Origin: Allorhodopirellula heiligendammensis
GTDB lineage: Bacteria > Planctomycetota > Planctomycetia > Pirellulales > Pirellulaceae
Assembly: GCF_007860105.1 (NCBI RefSeq)
Contig: NZ_SJPU01000001.1
Span: 1,066,090 to 1,130,089, forward strand
Reading direction: 5' to 3'
Length of the DNA stretch: 64,000 bases
In this document: positions 9,886 through 20,201 of the stretch, in pieces
Position numbering within the stretch: position 1 is the first letter of the stretch
Layout: every line of letters begins with the position of its first letter
Notes under the pieces: model-generated
The model's database searches: none
The model's input: only the letters and a program-made list of their open reading frames with translations
What the model was told of the DNA's origin: nothing
Made by a program: the position numbers and the translations under genes

Positions 9886-11427
9886 ATGATTGCCAATGAC
9901 CACCAGCACGCTGCGACCGCGAGTACGGGCGCACAGGACTGCGTCCCGACCCCATCGACTCATCGCGACCGCGTTAGAAGCTTCCCAACGCACCTCAGCG
10001 GCGCCGTTGGTTTTCTAGCTCTATGCCTGGCTACGTCGGGGCTCGCCTACGATCGTTCGCTATGGGCCGCGGATAAGCCACGCGTGATCGTGACTAGTGA
10101 CGGCGAAATCGATGACGAGTGCTCCATGGTTCGTTTCCTGCTGTATGCAAATGAGTTTGACATCGAGGGGATTATCACCTCCAGTTCGCAGTATCACGCA
10201 CACGGTCACAATTGGGCTGGAGACGATTGGGCAGAGCCTTATCTGGCAGCGTATGCTGAAGTGTATCCGAACCTCGTTAAGCACGACCCCCGCTATCCGG
10301 CGCCTGAGTACCTGCAAGCCCGCACTCTGCTGGGTAACGTGAAGTCAGAAGGTGAAATGGATGAGGTCACTGCGGGCTCCCAGCGGATCGTGGAAGTATT
10401 GCTGAATGAATCGGACGCGCGTCCAATCTGGATCCAGGCCTGGGGCGGGACCAACACCATCGCTCGAGCATTGAAAACGATCGAGCAGCAGCATCCCGAG
10501 CGAATGGCCGAGGTGGCCGAAAAGATCCGCTTCTATTTGATCTGGGAACAGGACGAGACTTACCAAAACTACATTCGCCCGCACTGGGGAAAGTTTGGGA
10601 TCGAGACCATCATCTCTGATCAGTTCATCGCCTGGTTTTACCATTGGACGAAGTACGTGCCCGCGGAAGAACAGAAATATCTGGACAGTTCCTGGATGCA
10701 GGCGAATGTTCTCAACGACCACGGACCGCTGTGTTGCCTGTATAAGGCACATGTGAAGGGCGACCGAGGGTTCAGCGCAGGCGATTTCCGATCTGAAGGA
10801 GATTCGCCCGCATTCTTCTATAACATCCCCAACGGTATGCGCAGTGATGAATCTCCAGGCTGGGGCGGTTGGGGCGGCCGCTTCGTCAAAGTTCGTGAGA
10901 ACACGTGGCTCGATCCTGTGCTGGAACCGGGCTACCAATATCCTGAGGGTCGCTGGTACACAAATTCTGCGTGGGGTCGCCAGCGTTTGAAGCAAGAAAT
11001 CCCTAGCGATGCCGAGTTGATTGCCTATCTCAAACCTCAATGGCGTTGGGTCGCCGCGCTGCAGAACGACTTTGCTGCGCGAGCGGATTGGTGCGTCAAG
11101 GAATTCAACGGAGCCAATCATGCTCCCATCGTCAGCGTAGACGGAGAATTGACGCGGCAGGTGAAGTCTGGCGAGATTGTGAACCTCGCTGCCACAGCAA
11201 TGGACCCCGATGGAGACGAACTGAACGTCCGCTGGTGGCGTTATGACGAAGCGGATTCGGCGAAGGCAGCCGTCACCATCAACAAGAGTGACAGCCTGAC
11301 CGAGGCCAGCTTCGTTGCGCCGAACGAACCTGGCAAACAAGTTCATATCATTCTCGAGGTCACCGATGGTGGCACGCCACCGCTGGTTCGTTATCAGCGT
11401 GTTGTTTGCAATATCCAGGGCGATTGA
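9886..11427 (+). CDS. DUF1593 nucleoside-hydrolase-like secreted protein
   Basis: 513 aa from the ATG at 9886; an ATG in the same frame at 9829 would add 19 non-signal residues. A hydrophobic signal segment ends near YDRSLWAADK. The N-terminal two thirds has the nucleoside-hydrolase-like acidic motif VTSDGEIDDECSMVRFL and WGGTNTIARAL, the DUF1593 fold. The last 100 residues form an Ig/cadherin-like domain (LAATAMDPDGDELNVRWW). Related proteins are annotated as cellulose-binding Sde182-like, yet the fold suggests glycoside or nucleoside hydrolysis; activity is not established. It is first in an operon-like run with GH127, PL1 and a second DUF1593 gene (51, 37 and 38 bp gaps), implying a role in pectin or arabinan breakdown. 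Confidence 0.85.
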   Translation: MIANDHQHAATASTGAQDCVPTPSTHRDRVRSFPTHLSGAVGFLALCLATSGLAYDRSLWAADKPRVIVTSDGEIDDECSMVRFLLYANEFDIEGIITSSSQYHAHGHNWAGDDWAEPYLAAYAEVYPNLVKHDPRYPAPEYLQARTLLGNVKSEGEMDEVTAGSQRIVEVLLNESDARPIWIQAWGGTNTIARALKTIEQQHPERMAEVAEKIRFYLIWEQDETYQNYIRPHWGKFGIETIISDQFIAWFYHWTKYVPAEEQKYLDSSWMQANVLNDHGPLCCLYKAHVKGDRGFSAGDFRSEGDSPAFFYNIPNGMRSDESPGWGGWGGRFVKVRENTWLDPVLEPGYQYPEGRWYTNSAWGRQRLKQEIPSDAELIAYLKPQWRWVAALQNDFAARADWCVKEFNGANHAPIVSVDGELTRQVKSGEIVNLAATAMDPDGDELNVRWWRYDEADSAKAAVTINKSDSLTEASFVAPNEPGKQVHIILEVTDGGTPPLVRYQRVVCNIQGD

Positions 11428-11478
11428 GTTGATTCCTTTCGTAGACCGCTGACGCACCGATTTTCACAAGCGATTCTC

Positions 11479-13488
11479 ATGAGACAGTTCCATCACATCC
11501 TCTTCATAGTTTTGTCTTTGTTCGCCGTACAAGCCGCGGCGCAGCCAATTCACGTCAGTCCGTGTCGCAAGGTTGAACCCCTGCGCCTGGCTGACGTGCA
11601 GTGGACGGACGGTTTTTGGAAACAACATTTCGACACGTGCCGCGACAAAACGGTCCCGGCTCTGTGGGATATCATGCGAGGAACAAAGTACAAACCGTAC
11701 CTGGAGCATTTCCGCATCGCCGCTGGTTTGTCAGAAGGTGGATATCACGGTGCGCCTTTCAACGATGGCGACTTTTACAAGTGGATCGAAGCAGTTTGTG
11801 CGATCCAAGCGACCGGGCCCGTCCCGCCATGGGATTCGCGCCTTGAGGAAATCATCGAGATCATCGGAAAGGCACAACGAGCGGACGGTTACATCCATAC
11901 CCCGGTATTGATCGCCAATCTCAACGGCGATGAAACAGTCAAGCCATTCGGCGATCGATTCAACTTTGAGATGTACAACATGGGGCATCTGATGACAGCG
12001 GCTTGTGTGCATCATGATGTGACTGGCAAGGACAGTCTTATGATCATCGCCCGCAAGGCGGCCGACTTCCTTGACGAAACCTATCGCAATCCGACAGCCG
12101 AGCAAGCGGGACACGCGATTTGTCCGTCGCACTACATGGGCCTTCTCGATCTCTATCGCGCCACCGGCGAACCACGCTATTTGAATCTCGCCCGAAGGCT
12201 GATTCAAATGCGAGACGAAATCGTCAGTGGCGGCGATGACAATCAAGATCGACTGCCATTTGCTCGCCAGACCGAAGCGGTCGGTCACGCTGTCCGTGCC
12301 ACGTACCTGTACGCTGGAATTGCTGACATGTATTGCGAAACCGGTGACGAAAAATTGTGGGAACCGTTGACAGCGATCTGGAATAATCTCGTCGAGAAGA
12401 AACTCTATATCACTGGCGGTTGCGGTGCTCTGTACGATGGTGCTTCGCCAGATGGATCAAAAAACCAGGCTGCGATCACACGAGTTCATCAGGCTTTCGG
12501 GCGTAACTATCAGCTCCCCAACACTACTGCCCACAACGAAACATGTGCGAATATTGGCAATGCGCTTTGGAACTGGAGAATGTTTCTCGCCAGCGGTGAA
12601 GCAAAGTACATCGATGTGATCGAGCGGGCGTTGTATAACTCAGTGCTCTCCGGCGTGAGCTTGGACGGAACGGACTTCTTTTATACCAATCCGCTGCGAG
12701 TATCTGAATCTGCTCCGGTGGACCTACGTTGGCCCCCGGAGCGGGTTCCGTTTGTAACGTCTTTTTGCTGTCCGCCAAATATCGCGCGGACGATCGCTCA
12801 GGTCAGCGGCTTTGCGTACGGAAAGTCTGACGACACGATTTGGGTGAATCTGTACGGTAGTAACGCACTTGACACTTACCTGGCAGACGGACGTCACATT
12901 GCCATCACGCAGCGTACTGCATATCCATTCGATGGCAACGTGCAGATCACCGTCACCGAATGTGACCGACAGCCGATGAAAATCAAGCTGCGGATTCCAG
13001 GTTGGGCAACTTCGGCGACGCTCAGCGTCGACGGTGAACCGACGGCACAGGAACTGATACCAGGCACATACGTTTCACTTGAAAGAGTCTGGCAGCGAGG
13101 CACCGAAATTGCACTGTGTCTGGCGATGCCCCCTCGGCTGATCGAGTCGCACCCTCTCGTGGAAGAAACCCGGAATCACCTTGCTGTCCAACGTGGCCCA
13201 ATCGTGTATTGCCTGGAATCGATTGATCTTCCGACTGGGACATCGTTGGAGGAAGTGCGAATTCCTTCTGATATCACGCTGCGGTCGCGGCACGACACGA
13301 GCCTACTCGGCGGAGTCAGTGTTCTCGAGGGCACCGCCATCTCGAAACCCACCGGCGCCTGGCAGAACCAACTCTACCGAGAGTTCGACGCTTCTAACGC
13401 GACCCCAGTCCCGATCAGACTGATCCCCTACTACGCATGGTCGAATCGAGCCAAGTCCGAAATGTCCGTCTGGCTGCCGCAAGAGTAG
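11479..13488 (+). CDS. GH127 beta-L-arabinofuranosidase-like enzyme (DUF1680)
   Basis: 669 aa with a signal peptide (residues 1-21). GH127 enzymes have an (alpha/alpha)6 barrel and a zinc-bound cysteine nucleophile. The expected ligands are present: Glu354 and Cys356 in AHNETCANIGN, and Cys430-Cys431 in SFCCPPN, matching the Glu-Cys-Cys-Cys zinc site of the characterised bifidobacterial enzyme. Other family marks are GGYHGAPFNDGDFYKW near residue 88 and TGGCGALYDG near 312. The predicted reaction is removal of terminal beta-L-arabinofuranose from arabinan-decorated glycans in the periplasm or outside the cell. Position between DUF1593 and pectate lyase genes supports a pectin/arabinan role. 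The exact linkage remains uncertain. Confidence 0.92.
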   Translation: MRQFHHILFIVLSLFAVQAAAQPIHVSPCRKVEPLRLADVQWTDGFWKQHFDTCRDKTVPALWDIMRGTKYKPYLEHFRIAAGLSEGGYHGAPFNDGDFYKWIEAVCAIQATGPVPPWDSRLEEIIEIIGKAQRADGYIHTPVLIANLNGDETVKPFGDRFNFEMYNMGHLMTAACVHHDVTGKDSLMIIARKAADFLDETYRNPTAEQAGHAICPSHYMGLLDLYRATGEPRYLNLARRLIQMRDEIVSGGDDNQDRLPFARQTEAVGHAVRATYLYAGIADMYCETGDEKLWEPLTAIWNNLVEKKLYITGGCGALYDGASPDGSKNQAAITRVHQAFGRNYQLPNTTAHNETCANIGNALWNWRMFLASGEAKYIDVIERALYNSVLSGVSLDGTDFFYTNPLRVSESAPVDLRWPPERVPFVTSFCCPPNIARTIAQVSGFAYGKSDDTIWVNLYGSNALDTYLADGRHIAITQRTAYPFDGNVQITVTECDRQPMKIKLRIPGWATSATLSVDGEPTAQELIPGTYVSLERVWQRGTEIALCLAMPPRLIESHPLVEETRNHLAVQRGPIVYCLESIDLPTGTSLEEVRIPSDITLRSRHDTSLLGGVSVLEGTAISKPTGAWQNQLYREFDASNATPVPIRLIPYYAWSNRAKSEMSVWLPQE

Positions 13489-13525
13489 CCCAGCAGCCCT
13501 ACGCGCTTCCCCAATGAGGTACCCC

Positions 13526-14536
13526 ATGAAGATTTCACGACGCCCGCGCATCTCCGCCCTACTCCATGTTGGGCTCGCAGTCGCAACTTTACTCAGTGCC
13601 AATCGTATGCTTCAGGCAGACTGCAACGCGGCCAGCAATCAGCTGGTGGGATGGGCTGCGGTTGCCGGAAACGGCTTGAAGACAACAACCGGCGGCGGCG
13701 ATGGAGACGTTGTCACCGTTCGCTCGATTGACGCCCTGCGAAGCGCCGCGTCGAGTGACAAGCCGCTTGTCATTCGGATTGAAGGAACTCTAACCGGTGG
13801 TGGCAAGCTAAGCATTGCTTCTAACAAGACGCTGATTGGAATCGGCTCCGATGCGACGCTGAAAAAGACAGAACTCAATATGAGCGACGTATCAAATATC
13901 ATCATTCGCAATCTCACGATCATGGATGCCCGAGATGCAATCGCAATGCGCCGAACACACCACGTTTGGGTTGATCACTGCGATTTGTCGGCGTGTGAGG
14001 ATGGTTTACTCGACATCACCAATCAATCCGACTTCGTGACCGTTTCGTGGACGCGATTTTCAAAGCATCACAAAACGATGCTGATCAACAGCGGGACCTC
14101 GCACCCTGAAGATGAAGGAACGCTGAACACCACCGTTCATCACTGCTGGTTCGATGGATCTGATACCCGCAATCCGCGCGTCGGGTATGGGAAGGTTCAT
14201 GTGTTTAATTGTCTTTACAATTCCAATGACTACGGGATTGGCTTGCATTCTCGCTGTCTTGTCAGGGCCGAACGAAACTACTTTGACCATACTCGCAACC
14301 CAATCAAGCAAATGTATCGTGAGAATCCTGCGGATATCCATCACGGCTTCTGTGAGTCAGTTGAAAACATTTTTACAAACTGCAGCGGCACGCAGGATAA
14401 CGAGTCTCAAAGCTTCTCTCCCACAGATTTCTACCGGTACGACTTTGCGATGGATGCTGCCGCCGACGTACCGGGGATTGTGAGAGCCGGCGCGGGTCCA
14501 GCGACACAGTTTGAAACAATCCCACCGCCCCAATAA
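13526..14536 (+). CDS. Pectate lyase, polysaccharide lyase family 1
   Basis: 336 aa from the ATG at 13526, chosen because GAGG sits 6 bp before it; an ATG at 13514 has no such site. Signal peptide up to MLQADC. The right-handed beta-helix signatures of PL1 are clear: TLIGIGSDATL, RNLTIMDARDAI, VWVDHCDLSACEDGLLDI (calcium-site acidic residues), VTVSWTRFSKHHKTMLI, then RNPRVGYGKVHVFNC with the catalytic arginine region. These enzymes cleave polygalacturonate by calcium-dependent beta-elimination. Size is normal for a single-domain lyase. Export and the GH127/DUF1593 neighbours place it in extracellular or periplasmic pectin degradation. Confidence 0.93.
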   Translation: MKISRRPRISALLHVGLAVATLLSANRMLQADCNAASNQLVGWAAVAGNGLKTTTGGGDGDVVTVRSIDALRSAASSDKPLVIRIEGTLTGGGKLSIASNKTLIGIGSDATLKKTELNMSDVSNIIIRNLTIMDARDAIAMRRTHHVWVDHCDLSACEDGLLDITNQSDFVTVSWTRFSKHHKTMLINSGTSHPEDEGTLNTTVHHCWFDGSDTRNPRVGYGKVHVFNCLYNSNDYGIGLHSRCLVRAERNYFDHTRNPIKQMYRENPADIHHGFCESVENIFTNCSGTQDNESQSFSPTDFYRYDFAMDAAADVPGIVRAGAGPATQFETIPPPQ

Positions 14537-14574
14537 GCGTATTTTTGCTCCAACGAATACATAGAGGTGATCCA

Positions 14575-15885
14575 GTGTCAAGATTCCTAACAGGATGTGC
14601 AAAGAAACTGGGGATTTTTGTCCCGGCGATCCTACTTGCGATGCTTTCCCATCCGGCGTGTGGCGAAGAGCGACATCGCGTTGTCGTGTCGACCGATATC
14701 GGCGGCACGGACCCGGACGATTTTCAGTCCATGGTGCATTTGCTTGTGTACGCGGACGTCTTGGATATCGAGGGACTGATCTCATCGCCTTATGGTCCGG
14801 GCCGCAGACAGCATATTGAGGAGGTAATCGATTGCTATGACAATGATTTTGCCAATTTGAAAACTCATTCGGACGCTTACCCAATGCCGAGTGCCTTGCG
14901 AGCGATCACCAAGCAGGGAGAGACTGAAATTGCTCCTTACGGTGGAGTGCGTGAATCAACGGAAGGTTCGCAGTGGCTCGTGGAATGCGCACGGCGCGAT
15001 GATCCCCGACCGCTGCACGTCTTGATCTGGGGTGGAATCGAAGACCTCGCCCAGGCACTGCACGATGCGCCGGACATCCTGCCGAAGCTGCGGGTCTACT
15101 ACATCGGTGGACCGAACAAGAAATGGGGACCGCATGCGTATCAGTATATCGCCGATCACCATCCCAATCTCTTCATCATCGAAGCAAATTCGACATATCG
15201 CGGCTGGTTCACAGGTGGCAATCAGGCGGACGCGTGGGGCAACAAAGGGTTCGTGCAGCAGCATGTCGCTGGCCATGGAGCACTGGGCGACCTCTTCGAT
15301 CAGAAACTCGACTCCATCAAGATGGGTGATACGCCGTCAGTCGGCTGGCTGCTTAACGGAACACCCAGTGATCCCTCCCGGCCCAGCTGGGGTGGCCAGT
15401 TCGTCCGCGCATGGGCACGACCCTACTTGCGACTCGACCGCGTTGCGACGACCGCTGACCAAATCGAGGTGTTTGGAATTCTCGAAATGGTGCTGAACAT
15501 CAACGATGATTCGCTGGCAAATCCAGAAGCAGAGTTGATCGTTGAGAACCAAGAGATTCCCGGGTACGTGCCAGGCGACGGGACGATCAGGTTCCGCTTC
15601 TGCCCAAAGGCCATCAAAACTTACTCGTTTCGAATCCGCAGCAATATTGCCGCTCTTGACGAACAGACTGGCGGAATCCAGTCCAACGCTCCGCCTGTTA
15701 CTCTGGCCCAGGCCCCCTCACCGAATCTTCCAAAGTGGTGGACCGATGATCCTGATACTCAGAACGCCGAGGGCGAGCACCATGGCGCGAAAACGGTTAG
15801 TCGCTGGCGCGGTGACTACCTCGCCGACTTCGCCGCACGCATGTTGAGATGTCAAACTCCGTCTGTGACGAAACCAGCTCATTAG
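14575..15885 (+). CDS. Second DUF1593 nucleoside-hydrolase-like secreted protein
   Basis: 436 aa from a GTG at 14575, preferred because GAGGTGA lies 6 bp upstream and the signal peptide begins right after it (ends near HPACGEER); a TTG at 14545 would add ten residues. The acidic motif VSTDIGGTDPDDFQSMVHLLVYA and WGGIEDLAQALHDA match the DUF1593 core. It lacks the Ig-like C-terminal domain of the first copy; instead a beta-rich tail (about residues 310-390) follows. It is only distantly similar to the copy at 9886, so this is not a recent duplication. Last gene of the polysaccharide cluster, convergent with purA. Biochemical activity unknown. Confidence 0.85.
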   Translation: MSRFLTGCAKKLGIFVPAILLAMLSHPACGEERHRVVVSTDIGGTDPDDFQSMVHLLVYADVLDIEGLISSPYGPGRRQHIEEVIDCYDNDFANLKTHSDAYPMPSALRAITKQGETEIAPYGGVRESTEGSQWLVECARRDDPRPLHVLIWGGIEDLAQALHDAPDILPKLRVYYIGGPNKKWGPHAYQYIADHHPNLFIIEANSTYRGWFTGGNQADAWGNKGFVQQHVAGHGALGDLFDQKLDSIKMGDTPSVGWLLNGTPSDPSRPSWGGQFVRAWARPYLRLDRVATTADQIEVFGILEMVLNINDDSLANPEAELIVENQEIPGYVPGDGTIRFRFCPKAIKTYSFRIRSNIAALDEQTGGIQSNAPPVTLAQAPSPNLPKWWTDDPDTQNAEGEHHGAKTVSRWRGDYLADFAARMLRCQTPSVTKPAH

Positions 15886-15969
15886 CCGAAGTTCCATTTC
15901 GATGCCGCTAACATCGATGCCGCTATCCTGGATGACAACGGCATCGATCGCGGTACCTGCGAGGGACCG

Positions 15970-17286
15970 CTAGGCCAAGCCCATCGCGGCGGCTTCGTCG
16001 GTGAAGATCGTCTGGGCTCGATCTGGACCCACCGAGAGGATGCCGACGGGTACACCGACGAGCTCTTCGATCCGCTTGACGTAGGCGAGCGCGCCGGCGG
16101 GAAAGTCACCGACCGATCGCACATCGTCGACGGGTGAATTCCAGCCGGAGATCGTTTCCAGAATGGGTTTGCAGCGGCGCAGTTCATCCGCGTGGCTGGG
16201 GACATGGTGGATTTCTTTGCCGTCAAGTTCGTAGGCCACGCAAACCTGCAGTTCCTCGAAATGAGCGAGCACGTCCATCATCATCAGGGCCAGCCGTGTG
16301 ACACCGGACAGGCGTGCGGTGTAGCGGACTGCGACGGCATCGAACCATCCGCAGCGACGTGGCCGCCCGGTGGTCGTGCCAAACTCATTGCCGAGTTTGC
16401 GAATCTTGTCACCGGTCTCGTCACTGAGTTCCGTGGGGAAGGGACCGCCTCCGACTCGAGTGCTGTAGGCTTTACAAACACCGAGCACATGATCGATCCA
16501 CTTCGGCGGTACGCCCGCACCAGCGCAGACACCCACTCCGCTGCTGTTGCTGCTGGTGACGAACGGGTAGGTGCCGTGATCGATATCGAGTAATGCACCC
16601 TGGGCACCCTCGAATAGCAGTTTTTGATTGGCTTCGGCAGCGTCCAGGATCAGGTCAGTGGTGTCAGCGATCATCGGTGCCAGACGCTCCGCCCACGAAG
16701 CCGCCAAGGGAACCATCTTTTCCGGTGAGATAGTGGCCAGTTCTTCATCGGAGGCCCCGAGTTGTCGCAGCAACACGGTTTTTTGCTCTGCGACAGTGGC
16801 GATGCGTTCGTCGCGGGACGGTTGAATGAGATCCGTCATCCGGATCCCATAGGTACGCCCAACCTTGTCTCGGTAACATGGCCCGATCCCGCGATTGGTC
16901 GTGCCAATCGATTCCCCTTTGACACTGACTGCGTTGATCGTGGCATCTTCGATCATGTGCCATGGCATGACGAGGTGCGCCCGATCGCTAACCTTCAAGT
17001 TCCCTAGGACGTCGATGCCACGGGCGGTCAGCCCATCGATTTCCTCAAGCATCGTCGTGGGATTGATGACGACCCCAGGAGTGATGAAGTTCTGCACGTC
17101 ACCATGCAAAATTCCAGAAGGGATATGGTGCAGTTTATAGACCTCGTCTCCAGCGACGACGGTGTGGCCGGCGTTGGCACCACCTTGGTAGCGGATGACA
17201 CAATCAAAACGAGGTGCCAGCAAATCGACGAGTTTGCCTTTAGCCTCGTCACCCCACTGCAAACCAATCACGCATGTACCGGACAA
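15970..17286 (-). CDS. purA: Adenylosuccinate synthase
   Basis: 438 aa, normal length. Catalyses GTP-dependent joining of IMP and aspartate in AMP biosynthesis, cytoplasmic. The start [17 protein letters not shown] carries the GTP-binding loop with its catalytic aspartate, followed by [49 protein letters not shown] and [16 protein letters not shown] are all diagnostic. Housekeeping gene, not linked in function to the polysaccharide genes that converge on it. Confidence 0.98.
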   Translation of the reverse strand: MSGTCVIGLQWGDEAKGKLVDLLAPRFDCVIRYQGGANAGHTVVAGDEVYKLHHIPSGILHGDVQNFITPGVVINPTTMLEEIDGLTARGIDVLGNLKVSDRAHLVMPWHMIEDATINAVSVKGESIGTTNRGIGPCYRDKVGRTYGIRMTDLIQPSRDERIATVAEQKTVLLRQLGASDEELATISPEKMVPLAASWAERLAPMIADTTDLILDAAEANQKLLFEGAQGALLDIDHGTYPFVTSSNSSGVGVCAGAGVPPKWIDHVLGVCKAYSTRVGGGPFPTELSDETGDKIRKLGNEFGTTTGRPRRCGWFDAVAVRYTARLSGVTRLALMMMDVLAHFEELQVCVAYELDGKEIHHVPSHADELRRCKPILETISGWNSPVDDVRSVGDFPAGALAYVKRIEELVGVPVGILSVGPDRAQTIFTDEAAAMGLA

Positions 17287-17508
17287 AACGAAAAACCTTC
17301 AAAGAGAGAAAAGTAAGGGTGCAGGTAATAGTGAGGATTCAGAAATATTGGACTGGCGGGCGAGGGTAACGATTGTATCGCACCGAGCACGCTGTTCATT
17401 GACAAACCCTTCGCGGCTTCGACGTGGTCGCAAAGATCGAATGATCCGTCGGGCCCTTCGCCAGCCGGCGAAATGCGCAGGCTAACGAAGATGGCTACGG
17501 CTGTTGCT

Positions 17509-17528
17509 CTGCGTTCTGACGAACGCAG
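17509..17528 (-). terminator. Hairpin just after the transketolase stop
   Basis: A perfect 8-bp stem with a 4-nt loop (CTGCGTTC-TGAC-GAACGCAG) lies 17 bp past the transketolase stop. There is no T-run on the downstream side, so intrinsic termination is not assured; it may act as an mRNA-end stabiliser. Confidence 0.35.
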
Positions 17529-17544
17529 TTGCGTTACATTGTTT

Positions 17545-19587
17545 CTACTTTGCAGCTTCGACGACAGCGGCGGCATTGATGTGGAAGTGCTCGTAAACGG
17601 CATCGTAGGGGCCGCTGGCGCCGAAACTCTCCATCCCGACAAACTTTCCGGCCGATCCGATCCAGCGATCCCATGACATCCGGATGCCCGCTTCGATGGC
17701 AACGCGATTGGTGACGGTCGGTGGCAGAACTTCGTCGATGTACGACTGGTCTTGCTGGGCAAACAGGTCCATGCATGGCATGCTCACGACGCGTACTTTC
17801 TTACCAGCAGCGGTGAGGGTTTCTGCGGCGTCACGGGCCATGAACAATTCGCTGCCGCTGCTCATGAGGATCACATCTGGAGTGCCTTCGGAGTCGCTCA
17901 GGATGTACCCACCACGACGGCAGCCCGTGGCGGACGCATACTTGGTGCGGTCGAGCGTCGGCATGTTTTGCCGGGACAAAACCATTGCAGCGGGATGATG
18001 AGTGTCGAGCATTGCAGCTCGATAGCATTCAGCGACTTCGTTGGCATCACCGGGGCGATAGACGTTCAACCCTGGAATCGCGCGGCAGGCGGAAAGATGT
18101 TCCACGGGCTGGTGTGTGGGGCCGTCCTCGCCCACCCCGATTGAGTCGTGCGTGAGGATGTACAGCGTCGGCAAATGCATGATGCTGCTCAGACGCATCC
18201 CGCCTCGCATGTAATCGGTAAACACGAAAAAGGTCGCCGCGTAACCGCGTAGCCCGGACAGGCACAGACCGTTGACGATACCAGCCATCGCGTGTTCGCG
18301 GATCCCAAAGTGCAGGTTGCGGCCAGCGAATTGGCCGGGCAGGAACTCGCCGGCACCGTCGAAGGTCAGGTCTGACTTGTTACTCGGCGAGAGGTCAGCG
18401 GATCCGCCGATCATGAATGGCACATTGGCGGCAATTGCATTGAGTACCTTGCCGGAACTGTTGCGGGTGGCATCACCTTTTTCGCTCGGCTCAAAGACGG
18501 GAATGTCCTTGTCCCACTCAGCAGGCAGTTTGCCGTCAAACATTAATTGCAGTTCGGCCGCCTTCTCCGGTTCGGCGGATTGGTATTTTTCCCAAACCGT
18601 GTCCCAGGTCGCTGAGGCATCGGCGCCGCGGGCGCCAATTCCTTGAGCGAAGTGCTCCATTACACCGTCGGGAATGAAGAATTTCTCGTCTTCAGGCAGT
18701 CCATACGCTTTTTTCGCCAGGGCAACTTCATCCCATCCTAAAGGCGCGCCGTGGGCCCCGTGGGTGTTCTGTTTATGCGGGGCGCCGTAACCGATGATGC
18801 TCTTGACGATGATCAAAGTCGGTTTGCCCGCACATGCTTGAAATTCAGCCACGGCTTTTGCGAGCGCTTCGACGTCGTTGGCATCCGCAACCTTGATCAC
18901 GTTCCAGCCGAGTCCCTCAAACCGTTTACCAACATCTTCGCTGAACGCCAACGAGGTCTCGCCTTCGATGGTGATGTGGTTGTCGTCGTAGATCCAACAA
19001 AGATTGTCGAGCTGGAGGTGTCCCGCCACGGAGGCAGCTTCATTTGCGATGCCCTCCATCATGTCACCGTCACTGCAGAGTGAGTAGACGTTGTAGTTGA
19101 AGAGGGTCAAATCGTCAGTGTTGTAGTTTGCGGCGAGCCATTTTTCGGCCATTGCCATCCCAACACTATTGCTAACGCCTGCTCCGAGCGGACCCGTCGT
19201 GGTCTCGATTCCCGCAGCATATCCGTACTCCGGATGCCCCGCACAGACCGAGTCAATTTGACGAAACTTCTTAATATCCTCGAGCGTCACCGCCTCTTTG
19301 TTGGTCGGCTTGCCGTGTTCGTCTGTCGCTTTGGTTCCGATCAGATGCAGGGTGCTGTAGAGCAGCATGGATGCGTGACCGCACGAGAGCACGAACCGAT
19401 CCCGGCCAGGCCAATTGGGCCGAGCTGGGTCGTAATTCATCGTATTTTGGTACAGCTGATACGCGATCGGTGCCAACGCCATCGGAGTGCCAGGATGGCC
19501 ACTATTGGCCGTCTGGACGGCATCCATGCTGAGCGTGCGAATGGTGTCGATTGCCAAAGTCTGAAGATCAGTCGAAGTGGCTGTCAT
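17545..19587 (-). CDS. tkt: Transketolase
   Basis: 680 aa, full length. Thiamine-diphosphate enzyme of the pentose phosphate pathway that transfers two-carbon units between sugar phosphates. Visible: RTLSMDAVQTANSGHPGTPMAL at the N-terminus, the ThDP motif GDG in LCSDGDMMEGIANE with WIYDDNHITIEG, the pyrimidine domain GIREHAMAGIVNG, and DSIGVGEDGPTHQPVEHL with the substrate-binding histidine. It starts with ATG before a 600-bp upstream spacer, so it has its own promoter. Confidence 0.98.
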   Translation of the reverse strand: MTATSTDLQTLAIDTIRTLSMDAVQTANSGHPGTPMALAPIAYQLYQNTMNYDPARPNWPGRDRFVLSCGHASMLLYSTLHLIGTKATDEHGKPTNKEAVTLEDIKKFRQIDSVCAGHPEYGYAAGIETTTGPLGAGVSNSVGMAMAEKWLAANYNTDDLTLFNYNVYSLCSDGDMMEGIANEAASVAGHLQLDNLCWIYDDNHITIEGETSLAFSEDVGKRFEGLGWNVIKVADANDVEALAKAVAEFQACAGKPTLIIVKSIIGYGAPHKQNTHGAHGAPLGWDEVALAKKAYGLPEDEKFFIPDGVMEHFAQGIGARGADASATWDTVWEKYQSAEPEKAAELQLMFDGKLPAEWDKDIPVFEPSEKGDATRNSSGKVLNAIAANVPFMIGGSADLSPSNKSDLTFDGAGEFLPGQFAGRNLHFGIREHAMAGIVNGLCLSGLRGYAATFFVFTDYMRGGMRLSSIMHLPTLYILTHDSIGVGEDGPTHQPVEHLSACRAIPGLNVYRPGDANEVAECYRAAMLDTHHPAAMVLSRQNMPTLDRTKYASATGCRRGGYILSDSEGTPDVILMSSGSELFMARDAAETLTAAGKKVRVVSMPCMDLFAQQDQSYIDEVLPPTVTNRVAIEAGIRMSWDRWIGSAGKFVGMESFGASGPYDAVYEHFHINAAAVVEAAK

Positions 19588-20201
19588 GAACCGTGCCGAG
19601 GGGTCAGTGGAGAGTAGTCGAAATTTTGAAATCCTGGGAAAAAACGCGTCAATGGAATCATTTGCGTGATTTTCAGGCCCGCCAAAGCCTACTCACCCGG
19701 GCCCGCTCGGAAAAGGGGACAAAGGCGGCCACGCTACTGCAAGTCGTCCGCTACTGGCTGAATGCCAACATGGCCAACAAGTCAATTTCAGAACGAACGA
19801 GTTCTTCCCCAATCCGGCGGACCACCGCTGTTAAACGCACCGTAAGTATCGCAAGAATAAAGAGTTGCGGGGTTTTGGCAGGTGCACGCGAGAATGTGCC
19901 GCCAACAACGGTGAGGGGGTGAAGAGGCCAGTCAGAGGAGCCACTGATCAAGGTTCGTGTCGGCGCAGCGGCGCGGTCGGGAGGGGAGGATTCCAGCTTC
20001 CATGAGCCCGCCGAGCGGTGCGGCGCACATTCCACGGGTGGGCGGACGAGTACAGGCGGCTAGGGGCGAAAGCCAGCGCGCGAGTAGGAGCGAGGGTCAA
20101 TAGTCGATCCGGCGGCAATGGCTTAGGATTGGGGGCGCCTGCTTTCCGCGAAGATTTCAGTCGACCCATCCATCATTCACCAATTCACCCCAATTCACTT
20201 G
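19588..20201. other. Long divergent intergenic region
   Basis: About 610 bp between transketolase (minus) and the ZIP transporter (plus). Short open frames cross it, but none has recognisable protein character. It must contain both promoters. I see no tRNA cloverleaf, riboswitch-like conserved core or long inverted repeat. Confidence 0.5.

Noticed and set aside
8690-9889. Plus-strand open frame of 399 codons
   Set aside because: It is antisense to the FecR-like gene, whose frame shows clear family motifs; this frame shows none.
9700-9993. Minus-strand 97-codon frame overlapping the DUF1593 signal-peptide region
   Set aside because: No family recognised, and it collides with a supported signal peptide on the other strand.
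10345-11457. Minus-strand open frame of 370 codons
   Set aside because: It is antisense to the DUF1593 gene, with no protein-family likeness.
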